Part shown: positions 1 through 9,055 of the stretch, piece by piece
Layout: every line of letters begins with the position of its first letter
Numbering within the stretch: the stretch's first letter is position 1
Notes under the pieces: model-generated
The model's input: the letters and a program-made list of their open reading frames with translations, nothing else
Told to the model about the DNA's origin: nothing
The model's database searches: none
Position numbers and translations under genes: made by a program
Assembly: GCA_964446585.1 (NCBI GenBank)
Contig: CAYUPI010000010.1
Coordinates: forward strand, 62,001 to 126,000
DNA: 64,000 nucleotides
From: CAYUPI01 sp964446585
GTDB taxonomy: Bacteria; Verrucomicrobiota; Verrucomicrobiia; Limisphaerales; UBA8199
Reading direction: 5' to 3'

Positions 1-864
1 GAGCGTCCACACCGTCGCCGTGGTGCTCAAAGCGGGCATCCAGGCCGGGACTGGCGCGGTGTTGGGAATGCCGCCCCAACTGCCGAACAGAATAAGGGTC
101 CAAAAGGATAGCAGCGCCAGATAGCGACTGTGCAGTTCCGCCTGTGCCAGCTTGGGTACGAAATAGAACACCGTGGCCACGCCCATCAGCCCGAGCCAAA
201 CCACCAGCAGATTGTCGGAAAACCACCAGGCGATCACCGCCTGAGCCACGCCACGAACTGGAAAGCCGACGAGTAAAAGGTAGGCTGTCGAATAAATCCA
301 TGGAAACCAGAACAGCGCCGCTAGAGCAAACCATTGCGAGACAAACAGCGCCCGCACGCGGCGCTGATGGAAGGTAAGCACAGTCCAGATTCCGAACGGG
401 AGATAGCCGAGGAAAATAATCCGCGCGCCGTACTGCGGCATGTCGAGGTTTTCAAAGCCGGTGGCGTCGCCGGCCAGGATGCCGAGGAGGCCCACCGTGA
501 CGCCCAGATTCCATAACTTGGCGCCGATGGTGATCATCCACCGATGCGCGAGAGGCGTCCGGCCCAGACGGGCGATCAACCATAGCCCTACGCCCAGTCC
601 GGCCTGCAGGCAAAACCCGTAGAGCGCGCAGTTCTGAGCAGCAGGGTGCGTTCGTCCGTAGGTCAACCATGCGTAATCGGCGAGGAAATTGGGGTAATGA
701 AATTTGAGCGTGGAAATCAAACCGAACGCCGACCCGATTAGCAGCCAGATCGCCGCGCTCACGAACATCAGGAAGAGCGGGAGCCGGCAGGAAGCATCGA
801 TTTCCGCGACCGTTGCGGGCGGGCGAGCAGATACTTCGGGTGTTGATGTCTCAGCCGTTGTCAT
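1..864 (-). CDS. cbb3-type oxidase subunit I (CcoN)-like protein, partial, canonical ligands missing
   Basis: The gene runs off the left edge; 288 N-terminal residues are visible, starting at an ATG 9 bases after the preceding minus-strand gene. Several hydrophobic helices and two landmarks, YGRTHPAAQN near residue 68 and WWFSDN followed by FYFVPK near 215-233, align with CcoN, the catalytic subunit of cbb3 cytochrome oxidase. In recalled CcoN sequences the first landmark carries the low-spin haem His (GRLRPLH) and the second a CuB His (WWYGHN); here those positions are Ala and Asp. The following HH pair of CuB ligands is replaced by a Gly/Ile stretch (SWGGIP). The family assignment is firm, but oxidase activity is doubtful. 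It may be a structural paralogue attached to alternative complex III. The C-terminal half, with the remaining haem ligands, is outside the window. Confidence 0.8.
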   Translation of the reverse strand, partial: MTTAETSTPEVSARPPATVAEIDASCRLPLFLMFVSAAIWLLIGSAFGLISTLKFHYPNFLADYAWLTYGRTHPAAQNCALYGFCLQAGLGVGLWLIARLGRTPLAHRWMITIGAKLWNLGVTVGLLGILAGDATGFENLDMPQYGARIIFLGYLPFGIWTVLTFHQRRVRALFVSQWFALAALFWFPWIYSTAYLLLVGFPVRGVAQAVIAWWFSDNLLVVWLGLMGVATVFYFVPKLAQAELHSRYLALLSFWTLILFGSWGGIPNTAPVPAWMPALSTTATVWTL

Positions 865-873
865 CGGACTGAA

Positions 874-1242
874 TTATTCGAACGGACTCGGCGCCGGCTT
901 GGGCGGAGGCGGGTTGGCTTTGGCGACGCGCTCGAGCAGGTTCGACCGGGCGGCGGCCGGATTTTGCCAGGCGCGCTCGACCAGCGCCATCGCATCGTCG
1001 ATCCGCAGCCGGACGAGGCCTTTGCTCTGGTCAATCCAGCCAACATTATGAAGTGCCTCGGCCTCCGCGGCGCGCAGTTCAGCCAGAGTCCGGGTGCGCA
1101 CGGCGGCGCGCTCTTCGCCCAGAGGCGGGGGCTGAGTGTAGTGGTGCATGGCCCAGGCCAGCGCGGCCACTATCAGAAAAGAACCCAGGATGGCGGCGGC
1201 ATAGGCCAACCGGGTGCGATCGCGAACAGGTTCCGCATTCAT
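874..1242 (-). CDS. Small membrane-anchored protein of the alternative complex III operon
   Basis: 122 residues: a short cytoplasmic N-terminus, one hydrophobic helix at about residues 12-31, then a soluble domain with the segment GWIDQSKGLVRLRIDDAM and a Pro-rich tail. The ATG overlaps the actF stop in an ATGA arrangement, so translation is probably coupled. From memory, short proteins with this G-W-I-D...G-x-V-R...I-x-x-A-M pattern accompany terminal oxidase genes in several phyla. No catalytic residue is recognisable. A role as an accessory or assembly subunit between complex III and the oxidase is inference from position. Confidence 0.75.
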   Translation of the reverse strand: MNAEPVRDRTRLAYAAAILGSFLIVAALAWAMHHYTQPPPLGEERAAVRTRTLAELRAAEAEALHNVGWIDQSKGLVRLRIDDAMALVERAWQNPAAARSNLLERVAKANPPPPKPAPSPFE

Positions 1243-2528
1243 TTGACACCTCCACGAAATTGCGGCGGAGCGTCTCGCAGCTCATCCGCTTGATCCAGCT
1301 CGCCACCGGAGATCTGCGTCGGCACCGGATGATAGAAGCCCATCGCCTCGATGAGCCGCGGGTCCTTCTGCGGGAATGGAGGATGACTGGCGTATTCCTT
1401 CAGGAATCTCCAGCCCAAGAACCCTCCCATGAACGCCCAGCAGCCGACATAGAGCCACAGCCATTGGCCTGGGTAGCCCTCCGGGTGCGGCACCGGCAGG
1501 ATGTTGAACGACAGATCAACGAAATGCATCAGCCACGCCCATGCGCACAGCGGCACCATGAACCGAAATACATGTTTCACATCGATCCGCAGCAGCGCCA
1601 GGAACGGGATGAAGAAATGGCCGAAGATGATGACGATGCCGACCCAAAACCACGTGCCTCTCTCTCGCACCACATACCAGAAAGTCTCCTCGGGCATGTT
1701 GCCGTTCCAGATGATGAAATACTGTGCGAAATGGATATAGGCATAAAAGACGGTGAAGGCGAAGAGCAGTGAACCGAGAAAATAATATTGGTGCTCGTGC
1801 AGCACATCGCTCAGCACCCCCTGGCGATCCAGGATCATCGTAATGACATAAGCCGTGGCCAGCGTCATCCAGACGCTGCCAGCAAAATAATAAACGCCGT
1901 ACATCGTCGAGAACCATTCATGTTGCAAACCTTTCATCCACATCACGGCCGCCATGGTCAGCGTGGCCGCAAATACGAAAATGCCGATGCCCGAGTAAGT
2001 CCTCATCCGATGGGTCGGCTCAGCGGCGCCGGTCTTATCCTGTTGAAGCGACCAATATCGCAGCCGGCGCGAAAACAGAAACCAAAGCCCGAAGCACACG
2101 GCCGCCACGACGTAAAACATCGGCTGAGTGAACAGCGGCAGTTTAGCCTTGAGCGCGTGATCGAGTCTCGGATCTTCGCGCATCCACGGATAGATCGACC
2201 TGGCTCCGAGGGCGATGGGCAGAAACAGAAGCAGCATCCAGGGGCAGAGAAGAGTGGCGATGTGCTCGCAGAAACGCCGGATAGCCACCGACCAGCCTGC
2301 ATCAAAAAGGTGATGTACGAGAACCAGGAACAGGGCTCCGAGGCATAGGCTCAAATAAAACATGAAAGCGAGCAGCCAGGCATAAAGAAATTCCTGAGCT
2401 CCGCCCTTCCAACTGACTCCCAGGCCAACGGCCGCAAGCAGACCGCCGGCTCCCATCAGGATCCCGGGCACATTCCGCCATGTCGACAAATCAAGCGGCC
2501 CGGTTGCAGATTTAATTCCCGACTTCAT
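1239..2528 (-). CDS. actF: Alternative complex III membrane subunit ActF
   Basis: 429 residues with about ten hydrophobic segments, no haem motif and no Fe-S motif, matching the polytopic ActF subunit (a relative of the NrfD-like ActC). It would sit in the cytoplasmic membrane and form the second large membrane module of quinol:electron-acceptor oxidoreductase. It starts at an ATG two bases after the actE stop and overlaps the next small gene by four bases. Order and spacing within a continuous actABCDEF run make the assignment strong. Confidence 0.9.
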   Translation of the reverse strand: MKSGIKSATGPLDLSTWRNVPGILMGAGGLLAAVGLGVSWKGGAQEFLYAWLLAFMFYLSLCLGALFLVLVHHLFDAGWSVAIRRFCEHIATLLCPWMLLLFLPIALGARSIYPWMREDPRLDHALKAKLPLFTQPMFYVVAAVCFGLWFLFSRRLRYWSLQQDKTGAAEPTHRMRTYSGIGIFVFAATLTMAAVMWMKGLQHEWFSTMYGVYYFAGSVWMTLATAYVITMILDRQGVLSDVLHEHQYYFLGSLLFAFTVFYAYIHFAQYFIIWNGNMPEETFWYVVRERGTWFWVGIVIIFGHFFIPFLALLRIDVKHVFRFMVPLCAWAWLMHFVDLSFNILPVPHPEGYPGQWLWLYVGCWAFMGGFLGWRFLKEYASHPPFPQKDPRLIEAMGFYHPVPTQISGGELDQADELRDAPPQFRGGVK

Positions 2529-2530
2529 AA

Positions 2531-3178
2531 TTATTTCTGCAAGCTTCCGCGCAATGCTACCGGGACGTCCTCGAGCGTGCCCAACCGGGCCAGTTGCAGC
2601 GCGCGCAAATAGGCGATAACAGCCCAGCGGTCCTCGACCGTGATGTTCGCCCCATACGCGCCCATGTTATTCCGGCCGTTGGTGATGACGAAAAACAACT
2701 CGCCGTCGGCCATCTCTACGATGCGTTTGTCGTGCAAATTCGCGACGACAGCCATGGCGCCGAGCTTTTTGGGCATGCCGTTGCCGTCAGCGGTCGCGCC
2801 ATGGCAGGGCGAGCAGTTGATGGTGAAGCGCTGCTGGCCGCGTCGGAGCAGAGCAGCGGTGATCGGCAGCGGATTGTTTTCGATGAAATTGGTCGTGCCG
2901 GTCAAATGCCCGGTATTTACCGGTGCATCTTCGTACGGAAATACCGGTCCGGTGAGGGTCTGAATCGGCGTGCTGCGGGCGACCGTGCCGGGGACGGGCA
3001 ATTGCGAAGTCAGGCCGTTGGTGAAGAAGCCGTTTTCCTTTTGCGGGCGGAGCTTGAGCTGCCACTCCATGTCGGGAAAAATGTAGAGCGAAGGTTTACG
3101 GAAGTGCGTGCCGCGTTTGCCCAACACACCGACGACCGCCAGGATGCAGACACCGAAGATGAGTAGAAAATAGCGCAT
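2531..3178 (-). CDS. actE: Alternative complex III monohaem cytochrome c subunit ActE
   Basis: 215 residues. A hydrophobic N-terminus (MRYFLLIFGVCILAVVGVLG) anchors or exports the protein, and one CSPCH haem c motif lies near residue 115 in a class I cytochrome c domain, with GMP/NMGAY methionines as candidate axial ligands. It would pass electrons from the pentahaem ActA towards a terminal oxidase on the periplasmic side. The start used is the ATG at 3178, which overlaps the actD stop (TAATG); a longer upstream frame lies wholly inside actD and would bury the signal sequence. Confidence 0.92.
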   Translation of the reverse strand: MRYFLLIFGVCILAVVGVLGKRGTHFRKPSLYIFPDMEWQLKLRPQKENGFFTNGLTSQLPVPGTVARSTPIQTLTGPVFPYEDAPVNTGHLTGTTNFIENNPLPITAALLRRGQQRFTINCSPCHGATADGNGMPKKLGAMAVVANLHDKRIVEMADGELFFVITNGRNNMGAYGANITVEDRWAVIAYLRALQLARLGTLEDVPVALRGSLQK

Positions 3179-3717
3179 TATTCCTCCACCACCTCGATAT
3201 GCGGGCTGCCGGCTTCTTCGAGCAGCTTGCGGGTTTCGGCTTCGGAATAGCTCGGATCGTCGCACTCAATGGCGATGAAGAACCGATCGTGCGTGACGAG
3301 GGAGAAGCGTTTGTTCTTCAGCAGCGGATTGTGCAACCGAGGCAGACGATTCAAGAACAGCATGCCGAACAGCGAACCAAACGCGCCAAAAAGAATCGTC
3401 AACTCGTACGACGGCGGAAACGCACCGTAAGGACTGAACATCGGCTTGCCGCCGACCACGATCGGATAGTCGAACGCGTTCATGAACCAGATCATCAACA
3501 TGCCCGTCGTGTAACCCGTGACACCCCCTAGGAAGGCAAACCAGCCCACTTTCGAGTTCTTCAGCCCCATCGCCCGGTCCATGCCGTGCACCGGGAAGGG
3601 CGTGAAGACGTCCCATTTGCGGAACCCTGCGTTGCGGACCTTCTCTGCCGCGTGAAGAACCGCGGCGGCGGTCCGAAACTCGGCGATCATGCCGTAGGGT
3701 TTGGCGTTACTCTTCAT
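3178..3717 (-). CDS. actD: Alternative complex III subunit ActD (DUF3341)
   Basis: 179 residues with a soluble N-terminal domain (YGMIAEF...VFTPFPVHGMD) and two transmembrane helices around residues 60-85 and 105-125, the layout of the DUF3341 family that forms ActD. In the known complex it packs beside ActC and contributes no cofactor. The ATG at 3717 is preceded by a good GAGGAG ribosome-binding site about 10 bases upstream and lies 11 bases inside the end of actC, favouring it over a frame 22 codons longer. Its stop shares bases with the actE start. Confidence 0.9.
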   Translation of the reverse strand: MKSNAKPYGMIAEFRTAAAVLHAAEKVRNAGFRKWDVFTPFPVHGMDRAMGLKNSKVGWFAFLGGVTGYTTGMLMIWFMNAFDYPIVVGGKPMFSPYGAFPPSYELTILFGAFGSLFGMLFLNRLPRLHNPLLKNKRFSLVTHDRFFIAIECDDPSYSEAETRKLLEEAGSPHIEVVEE

Positions 3718-5143
3718 CGGGAATAATCTCCTCAACTTTTGCGCCGCCAGCCGGGTGATGCGGGTCGGCCTGGGCAGTAACACCTTTCACTTCCGAGATG
3801 GCGATCATGGGCAGAAATCGGATGAAGAGCAGGAAGCATGTGAAAAACAGGCCAAACGTTCCAATATAAGTGCAAATGTCCACGTAAGTGGGCTTGTAAT
3901 AACCCCAACTGGACGGCAGGAACTCGCGGTGCAGCCCGATGACAATAATGACGAAGCGCTCGAACCACATACCTACGTTGACCAGGATCGAAATGATAAA
4001 CACGAACCACAGCTTCTGGCGGCACCACTTGATCCAGAAGACCTGCGGCACGAGCACATTGCAGCCGATCATGAAAAACCAGGCCCATTGGTAGGGACCG
4101 AGCGCGCGGTTGAGGAAATGGAATTGTTCGTTCGGATTGCCGCTATACCACGCGATGAAAAACTCCATCCCGTAGGCGTAGCCGACGATTGAACCCGTGG
4201 CCAGCGTCACTTTGCACATCACATCGATGTGCCGCATCGTGATGATGTCCTGCAGCTTGAACATCGAGCGCAGCGGAATCAGCAGGGTCAACACCATGCC
4301 GAACCCGGAGAAAATAGCTCCGGCGACGAAATAGGGCGGGAAAATCGTCGTGTGCCAGCCCGGCAATTGCGAGACGGCGAAATCGAGCGAGACGATCGAG
4401 TGCACCGAGAGCACTAGCGGCGTCGAAAGCCCGGCCAGGATCAAATAAGCCTTTTCGTAATTACTCCAGTGCCGGTTCGAGCCAGTCCAACCGACGGCGA
4501 ACAGGCCGTATAGGAACTGCCGCAGCCGGGTCTTGGCCCGGTCGCGCATCACGGCCAAGTCGGGGATCAACCCCATGTACCAGAACAGGACCGAAACGGT
4601 AAAGTATGTCGAGACGGCGAACACATCCCACATCAACGGCGAGCGGAATTGCGGCCAGATCGAATTCGAGTTCGGAATCGGGAATAGCCACCAGTCAAAC
4701 CATACCCGGCCGACGTGCATCGCGGGATAGATGCCGGCGCACATGACGGCAAAAATCGTCATGGCCTCGGCAGCCCTATTCACACCCGTGCGCCAGCGCT
4801 GGCGCAGCAGGAAGAGAATGGCTGAAATCAGGGTCCCGGCGTGCCCAATACCGATCCACCAGACGAAATTGACAATGTCCCACGCCCACATCACCGGGTG
4901 CATGTTGCCCCAGACGCCAACGCCGGTGGAGACCTGGTAGCTGAGCATGAAACCGAGCATGCACAGCGCCAGGAAGCTCGGGACGAACATCACCCACCAC
5001 CAAAGCGGCGCTTTGCCTTCGCACAGGCCGGCGATCTGGTTCGAGATCCAGCCAAAGCTGCGATTGTTCGCGACGAGCGGCACCCGCTGCAGTCCAGCGG
5101 GCGGCTGCGGCACGGTCGCAGGCCTGGCTTCGGCAGTGATCAC
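3707..5143 (-). CDS. actC: Alternative complex III quinol-oxidising membrane subunit ActC (NrfD/PsrC family)
   Basis: 478 residues with about ten transmembrane segments. The segment around GIGHAGTLISAILFLLRQRW and the later IPLRSMFKLQDIITMRH are typical of NrfD/PsrC-type quinol-binding subunits. It is the membrane partner of the Fe-S protein ActB and is expected to hold the quinol oxidation site of the complex. Translation appears to start at GTG (5143) in a GTGA overlap with the actB stop, and the 3' end overlaps actD by 11 bases, so the genes are tightly coupled. Confidence 0.92.
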   Translation of the reverse strand: MITAEARPATVPQPPAGLQRVPLVANNRSFGWISNQIAGLCEGKAPLWWWVMFVPSFLALCMLGFMLSYQVSTGVGVWGNMHPVMWAWDIVNFVWWIGIGHAGTLISAILFLLRQRWRTGVNRAAEAMTIFAVMCAGIYPAMHVGRVWFDWWLFPIPNSNSIWPQFRSPLMWDVFAVSTYFTVSVLFWYMGLIPDLAVMRDRAKTRLRQFLYGLFAVGWTGSNRHWSNYEKAYLILAGLSTPLVLSVHSIVSLDFAVSQLPGWHTTIFPPYFVAGAIFSGFGMVLTLLIPLRSMFKLQDIITMRHIDVMCKVTLATGSIVGYAYGMEFFIAWYSGNPNEQFHFLNRALGPYQWAWFFMIGCNVLVPQVFWIKWCRQKLWFVFIISILVNVGMWFERFVIIVIGLHREFLPSSWGYYKPTYVDICTYIGTFGLFFTCFLLFIRFLPMIAISEVKGVTAQADPHHPAGGAKVEEIIPDEE

Positions 5144-8100
5144 TCCGCTCCTTTCTTTTCAGCGTGCTCGGTCCCCTTCTCTTGAAACGGACTGCCCGAT
5201 TTCTGCTCGTAGCTCTGCAAACTCAACGGCCCTTCCTTCAAGTCCACGTAGTCCGGCATGGCCGGGTTTGGGTTGCGCACTTTTGCCAGATAGGTCAGAC
5301 GCGGTTTGGTGAGCAGGAACTCGAGCACGGTGTAATCCCTGGCCTGCTTCTTGAGTTTCGATACGCGGCTGTTCTCGTCCTTGATGTTGCCAAAAACTAT
5401 GGCTCCTGCGGGACAAGCCTGCGCGCAGGCGGTGGTGAAGGAGTCGGTGGGCACGACCACGTCGGCCGAGGCGCCCGCTTTGACCTTTTGAGCAATCTTG
5501 GCCTGCTCGATGCGTTGCACGCAGAAAGTGCATTTCTCCATCACGCCTCTCATGCGCACGGTCACATCCGGATTCTTGCTCATCTTGAGCAGATCCCACT
5601 CGTCCTCCTGCCGGTGAGCGAACGGACCCAGGTAGAGCTTCGGTCCGAGCGGGCGCTTATTGTAATCAAAATAATTGAAGCGGCGGACCTTGTAGGGGCA
5701 ATTATTCGAGCAATAACGCGTGCCGACACAGCGGTTATAGACCATTAGATTCAGGCCTTCCTGGTCGTGAACGGTCGCATTGACCGGGCAGACGTTTTCG
5801 CAGGGGGCCGCTTCGCAGTGTTGGCAAAGCATCGGCTGCGTCACCACCTGCGGATCGTCAATCCAGGTTTGGAACTGCTCCTTCTGGTCCACTTCGAAGG
5901 TCTGGGAGAAATTCTGTTTTTTGGGGCTGGCCGCGTAATAGCGATCGATCCGCAGCCAATGCATCTCGCGCCCGCGCTTGACCTGATCTTTGCCCACGAT
6001 GGGAACATTGTTCTCGCTTTGGCACGCCATCATGCACGCCGAGCAACCGACGCACAGGTTCAAATCAATCGACATGCCCCACTGGTGCAGACCCTTCTTC
6101 TTCAACTCATCGAACGGATTGGGATAGAGCGGCGACACCACGGGCGGCTCCTCCTGCTTCATCCGCTTGGCAAAATCTGGAAATTGCCGGTATTGGTCCA
6201 TGTTCGCCTCACGCACGATTGGTCGGCCTTCCATGGACCAATGATCCTGAGTCGTGGAGAGCGGATAGGTTTGGCCGGTCTTCTGCACGGTCGCGCCCAC
6301 GGCGAAATTCTCGGCGTCGCTCGCGCGCAGCAGATAGGCGTTGAAGCCACTGCCCTGTCCGACCCGGCCGGTGCGCTCGCGCCCATAGCCCAGCGCCAGC
6401 CCGAGTGAATAATCCGCCTGGCCAGGCTGAATCCAGATCGGCCCTCGGACGCTGCGGCCGCCGAGCTTGATTTCAACTACATCGGTGTTTTGCACGCCCA
6501 ACTCGACTGCTGTCTTGCGGCTGATCAGCACTGCGTTGTCCCAAGTCAGCTTCGTAATTGGGTCTGGCATCTCCTGGAGCCAGCCGTTGTTATTGTAGCG
6601 GCCATCGTCCACGCTGTAATCGCGATGGAATACCACTTCGAGCCGCTCCTTCGTGGGTCTGGAAACTTTCACCTCGGCGACCGCCTGCGCAAGGGCGGCC
6701 GCGCTCAATTGCACATCCACAGGTTTGGCCGCGGAGTTGGCGAGAAAACCATCGTGGAGGAATTTTCTCCAGGCGGCCTCGGCATTGCCGTTTCCGATCA
6801 ACCCGGCAAACGTCTCGCGCACGATGTCGTACGGGTTGGTCGTGCTCAGGCCGCCGAGCCGGGCCAGGACCTCCAGCTCCGTCAGTCCGCCGAACAGGGG
6901 CGCGATCAACGGTTGTATCGGCACCAGCGTCCCATCACTGGTCCACGCGTCTCCCCACGACTCCAGATAATGCGCCGACGGCAGATGCCAGTCGCAGAGA
7001 GGGAAAGTCTCGTCTTCAGAATAGCCGAGACGAACGACATTCAGGGATTTAGATTTCCCGCGCGCCGACGCCCAATTCAGATCGGCCGGCGCGTTATAGG
7101 CTGGATTGCCTCCCAGCACGACCAGCGTCTCGAGCTGTTCGGCCTTCAGCGCGGCAGTTAAATCGCGCATCGAGCCTTCCTTGGATTCCGGCACTGCGTG
7201 GAACAAAACGGTCTTCCCCAAATTGCCCAGCGCGTCGTTGAGGGCGTTTGCTAACAGATGCACGGCCAGCGGCTGACGATAGCCGGCGACGACCAGCGAC
7301 TGGCCGCGGCTGGCCTTCAAGTCATTCGCGCACTCCTTGATCCACTTGTGATCAATTCCGGCGGGCCGGCCTACGCGCTCCAGGCCCGCGACAGTTCCCG
7401 CCGGCAGAATCTCGCCGGCCAGCGCTGCCGCCACCTGCACGACCGCGCTGCTCGGAGTCCGCAGCCGGTGGTCGGCATTGACGCCCGTGAGCGTCATCAA
7501 ACTCTCGACCGCATACAATCGATTCAGCCCGTCGTCCGGCTTTTCGAGACGTCGGCCGTGCGCGAAGCCGCGGATGTGGCTGTGGACGTTCTCCTCCGAA
7601 CCAAGGAAATCGCAGTCGAGCGACACGATCACTTTGGCCGCGTCGAACCGATAGTAAGGCTTTACCGGTTGCCCGAACGCGAGCGACGCCGCGCGACGTT
7701 TCACGCCCAAATCGACAGGCTCATAGACATACCAGCGTGCCTGTGGAAATTTGTCGCGGAACAGCGATTGCAGTCGCTGGCGCGAAGGCGAGTTGTTACG
7801 CTCCAGCAAAATACCGAGACCTTGGCCGGCATTGGCCTGCGCCTGCTTCGAAATCTGAGACAGAAACCCGAAGGCCGCGTCTGCGGTCGTCACGCTTCCG
7901 CGGTGGACGAAGCGCGTCGCGCGGTCGGGATCATACAGGTTCAGGATCGAAGCCTGGACGAAGCGATCGGTCCCTCCGTTGCTGTCCGGGTGCAGCGAAT
8001 TGCCTTCGACCTTGGTCGGCCGTCCGTCATTGGACTTGACCACCAGCGGAATGGCGCTCCCGCGCGTTGGCATGGCCGTGGCATAATATTGCGGCACGCC

Positions 8101-8379
8101 GTGCACATAATTTTCCGGCATCTTGCTGAACGGCAGAATTCGCTGCTCGGGCCGACGGCAGCCGGAACCCGCCATTCCAACTCCGGCCAGCAGGAACGAG
8201 GCGGACATGATTTTGACAAAATGCCGCCGCGAAACCGGGTCGGTCCATTCGCTGGCGCCGGCGGGGAATTCGCGCTCGAGCCATTGCCGGAATTCCGGCC
8301 TCTCGGCCAGCTCATCCAGGCTCCGCCAGTATTTGCGGCCGGTTTCCGGTTCGGGGCAGGTTGGCGGAATGGTTTTCAT
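5140..8379 (-). CDS. actB: Alternative complex III iron-sulfur subunit ActB (molybdopterin-oxidoreductase-like fusion)
   Basis: 1079 residues. The N-terminus has a Tat-type signal (SRRHFVKIMSASFLLAGVG, residues about 50-70). A large catalytic-subunit-like domain of the DMSO reductase superfamily follows, which in this complex carries no molybdenum cofactor. The C-terminal third is an Fe-S ferredoxin domain with four Cys clusters: CVGCSACMMAC, CQHCEAAPCENVC, CVGTRYCSNNC and CTFC...CAQAC. These Fe-S centres relay electrons from quinol at ActC to the haems of ActA. ActB is exported folded. The gene begins 7 bases after actA and overlaps actC by four bases. Confidence 0.93.
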   Translation of the reverse strand: MKTIPPTCPEPETGRKYWRSLDELAERPEFRQWLEREFPAGASEWTDPVSRRHFVKIMSASFLLAGVGMAGSGCRRPEQRILPFSKMPENYVHGVPQYYATAMPTRGSAIPLVVKSNDGRPTKVEGNSLHPDSNGGTDRFVQASILNLYDPDRATRFVHRGSVTTADAAFGFLSQISKQAQANAGQGLGILLERNNSPSRQRLQSLFRDKFPQARWYVYEPVDLGVKRRAASLAFGQPVKPYYRFDAAKVIVSLDCDFLGSEENVHSHIRGFAHGRRLEKPDDGLNRLYAVESLMTLTGVNADHRLRTPSSAVVQVAAALAGEILPAGTVAGLERVGRPAGIDHKWIKECANDLKASRGQSLVVAGYRQPLAVHLLANALNDALGNLGKTVLFHAVPESKEGSMRDLTAALKAEQLETLVVLGGNPAYNAPADLNWASARGKSKSLNVVRLGYSEDETFPLCDWHLPSAHYLESWGDAWTSDGTLVPIQPLIAPLFGGLTELEVLARLGGLSTTNPYDIVRETFAGLIGNGNAEAAWRKFLHDGFLANSAAKPVDVQLSAAALAQAVAEVKVSRPTKERLEVVFHRDYSVDDGRYNNNGWLQEMPDPITKLTWDNAVLISRKTAVELGVQNTDVVEIKLGGRSVRGPIWIQPGQADYSLGLALGYGRERTGRVGQGSGFNAYLLRASDAENFAVGATVQKTGQTYPLSTTQDHWSMEGRPIVREANMDQYRQFPDFAKRMKQEEPPVVSPLYPNPFDELKKKGLHQWGMSIDLNLCVGCSACMMACQSENNVPIVGKDQVKRGREMHWLRIDRYYAASPKKQNFSQTFEVDQKEQFQTWIDDPQVVTQPMLCQHCEAAPCENVCPVNATVHDQEGLNLMVYNRCVGTRYCSNNCPYKVRRFNYFDYNKRPLGPKLYLGPFAHRQEDEWDLLKMSKNPDVTVRMRGVMEKCTFCVQRIEQAKIAQKVKAGASADVVVPTDSFTTACAQACPAGAIVFGNIKDENSRVSKLKKQARDYTVLEFLLTKPRLTYLAKVRNPNPAMPDYVDLKEGPLSLQSYEQKSGSPFQEKGTEHAEKKGAE

Positions 8380-8386
8380 CGTCTGA

Positions 8387-9055
8387 TTATCGGTGGCATG
8401 CCGAGCACGTCTGTAACGATTCCACTTTCCAGTCCCGAACCATTTCGCCGCCGTGCAGCCGCTGCAATCGCGCCGCTTCCTCCGGGTTATCGCTCCATTT
8501 CCAGTTCAGGTCCGTGATCTTATCGGGCGGACGCACCTTGACGGCGGGGTCCCGATGGCAGTCCAGGCAAAAGGTCATGCTCAGCGGCTGATAGTGGTAG
8601 ACCTCGTCCATTTGGTTGATCGGGCCATGGCACTCGACGCAACTGATACCGCGGTTGACGTGCACCGAATGGTTGAAATAAACAAAGTCCGGCACCCGAT
8701 GAATCTGCACCCAGGGAATTGGCACGCCGCTTTGCGCGCTGTCCCGGACCAACGCCAGGCGCGGGTCATCTTTCAATACCTGGTTGTGACAGTTCATGCA
8801 CGTAGAACTGGACGGGATATTTGAATACCAGGATTTTTCGACGGCGTTATGGCAGTAACGACAATCGATCCCGAGCTGGCCGGCGTGCGTCGCGTGGGAA
8901 AAACTCACCGGCTGGACCGGCTGATAACCCACGCGCGAATACTTCGGAGTGAGATAATACCAGGAGCCCGCTACCAGAGCGGTGCTGACCAGCAGCGCGC
9001 CGGTGATCACCAGGCCCGGTAGCCGGTTGGTCCATTTAGGGAAAATCGCTGACAT
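8387..9055 (-). CDS. actA: Alternative complex III pentahaem cytochrome c subunit ActA
   Basis: 222 residues. A single N-terminal transmembrane anchor (about residues 12-30) precedes a periplasmic domain with five CxxCH haem motifs: CRYCH, CMNCH, CVECH, CLDCH and, at the extreme C-terminus, CSACH. This is the expected count for ActA, which accepts electrons from ActB and passes them to the monohaem ActE. It is the first gene of the minus-strand operon; its ATG at 9055 faces the shared upstream region with serA. Confidence 0.93.
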   Translation of the reverse strand: MSAIFPKWTNRLPGLVITGALLVSTALVAGSWYYLTPKYSRVGYQPVQPVSFSHATHAGQLGIDCRYCHNAVEKSWYSNIPSSSTCMNCHNQVLKDDPRLALVRDSAQSGVPIPWVQIHRVPDFVYFNHSVHVNRGISCVECHGPINQMDEVYHYQPLSMTFCLDCHRDPAVKVRPPDKITDLNWKWSDNPEEAARLQRLHGGEMVRDWKVESLQTCSACHR

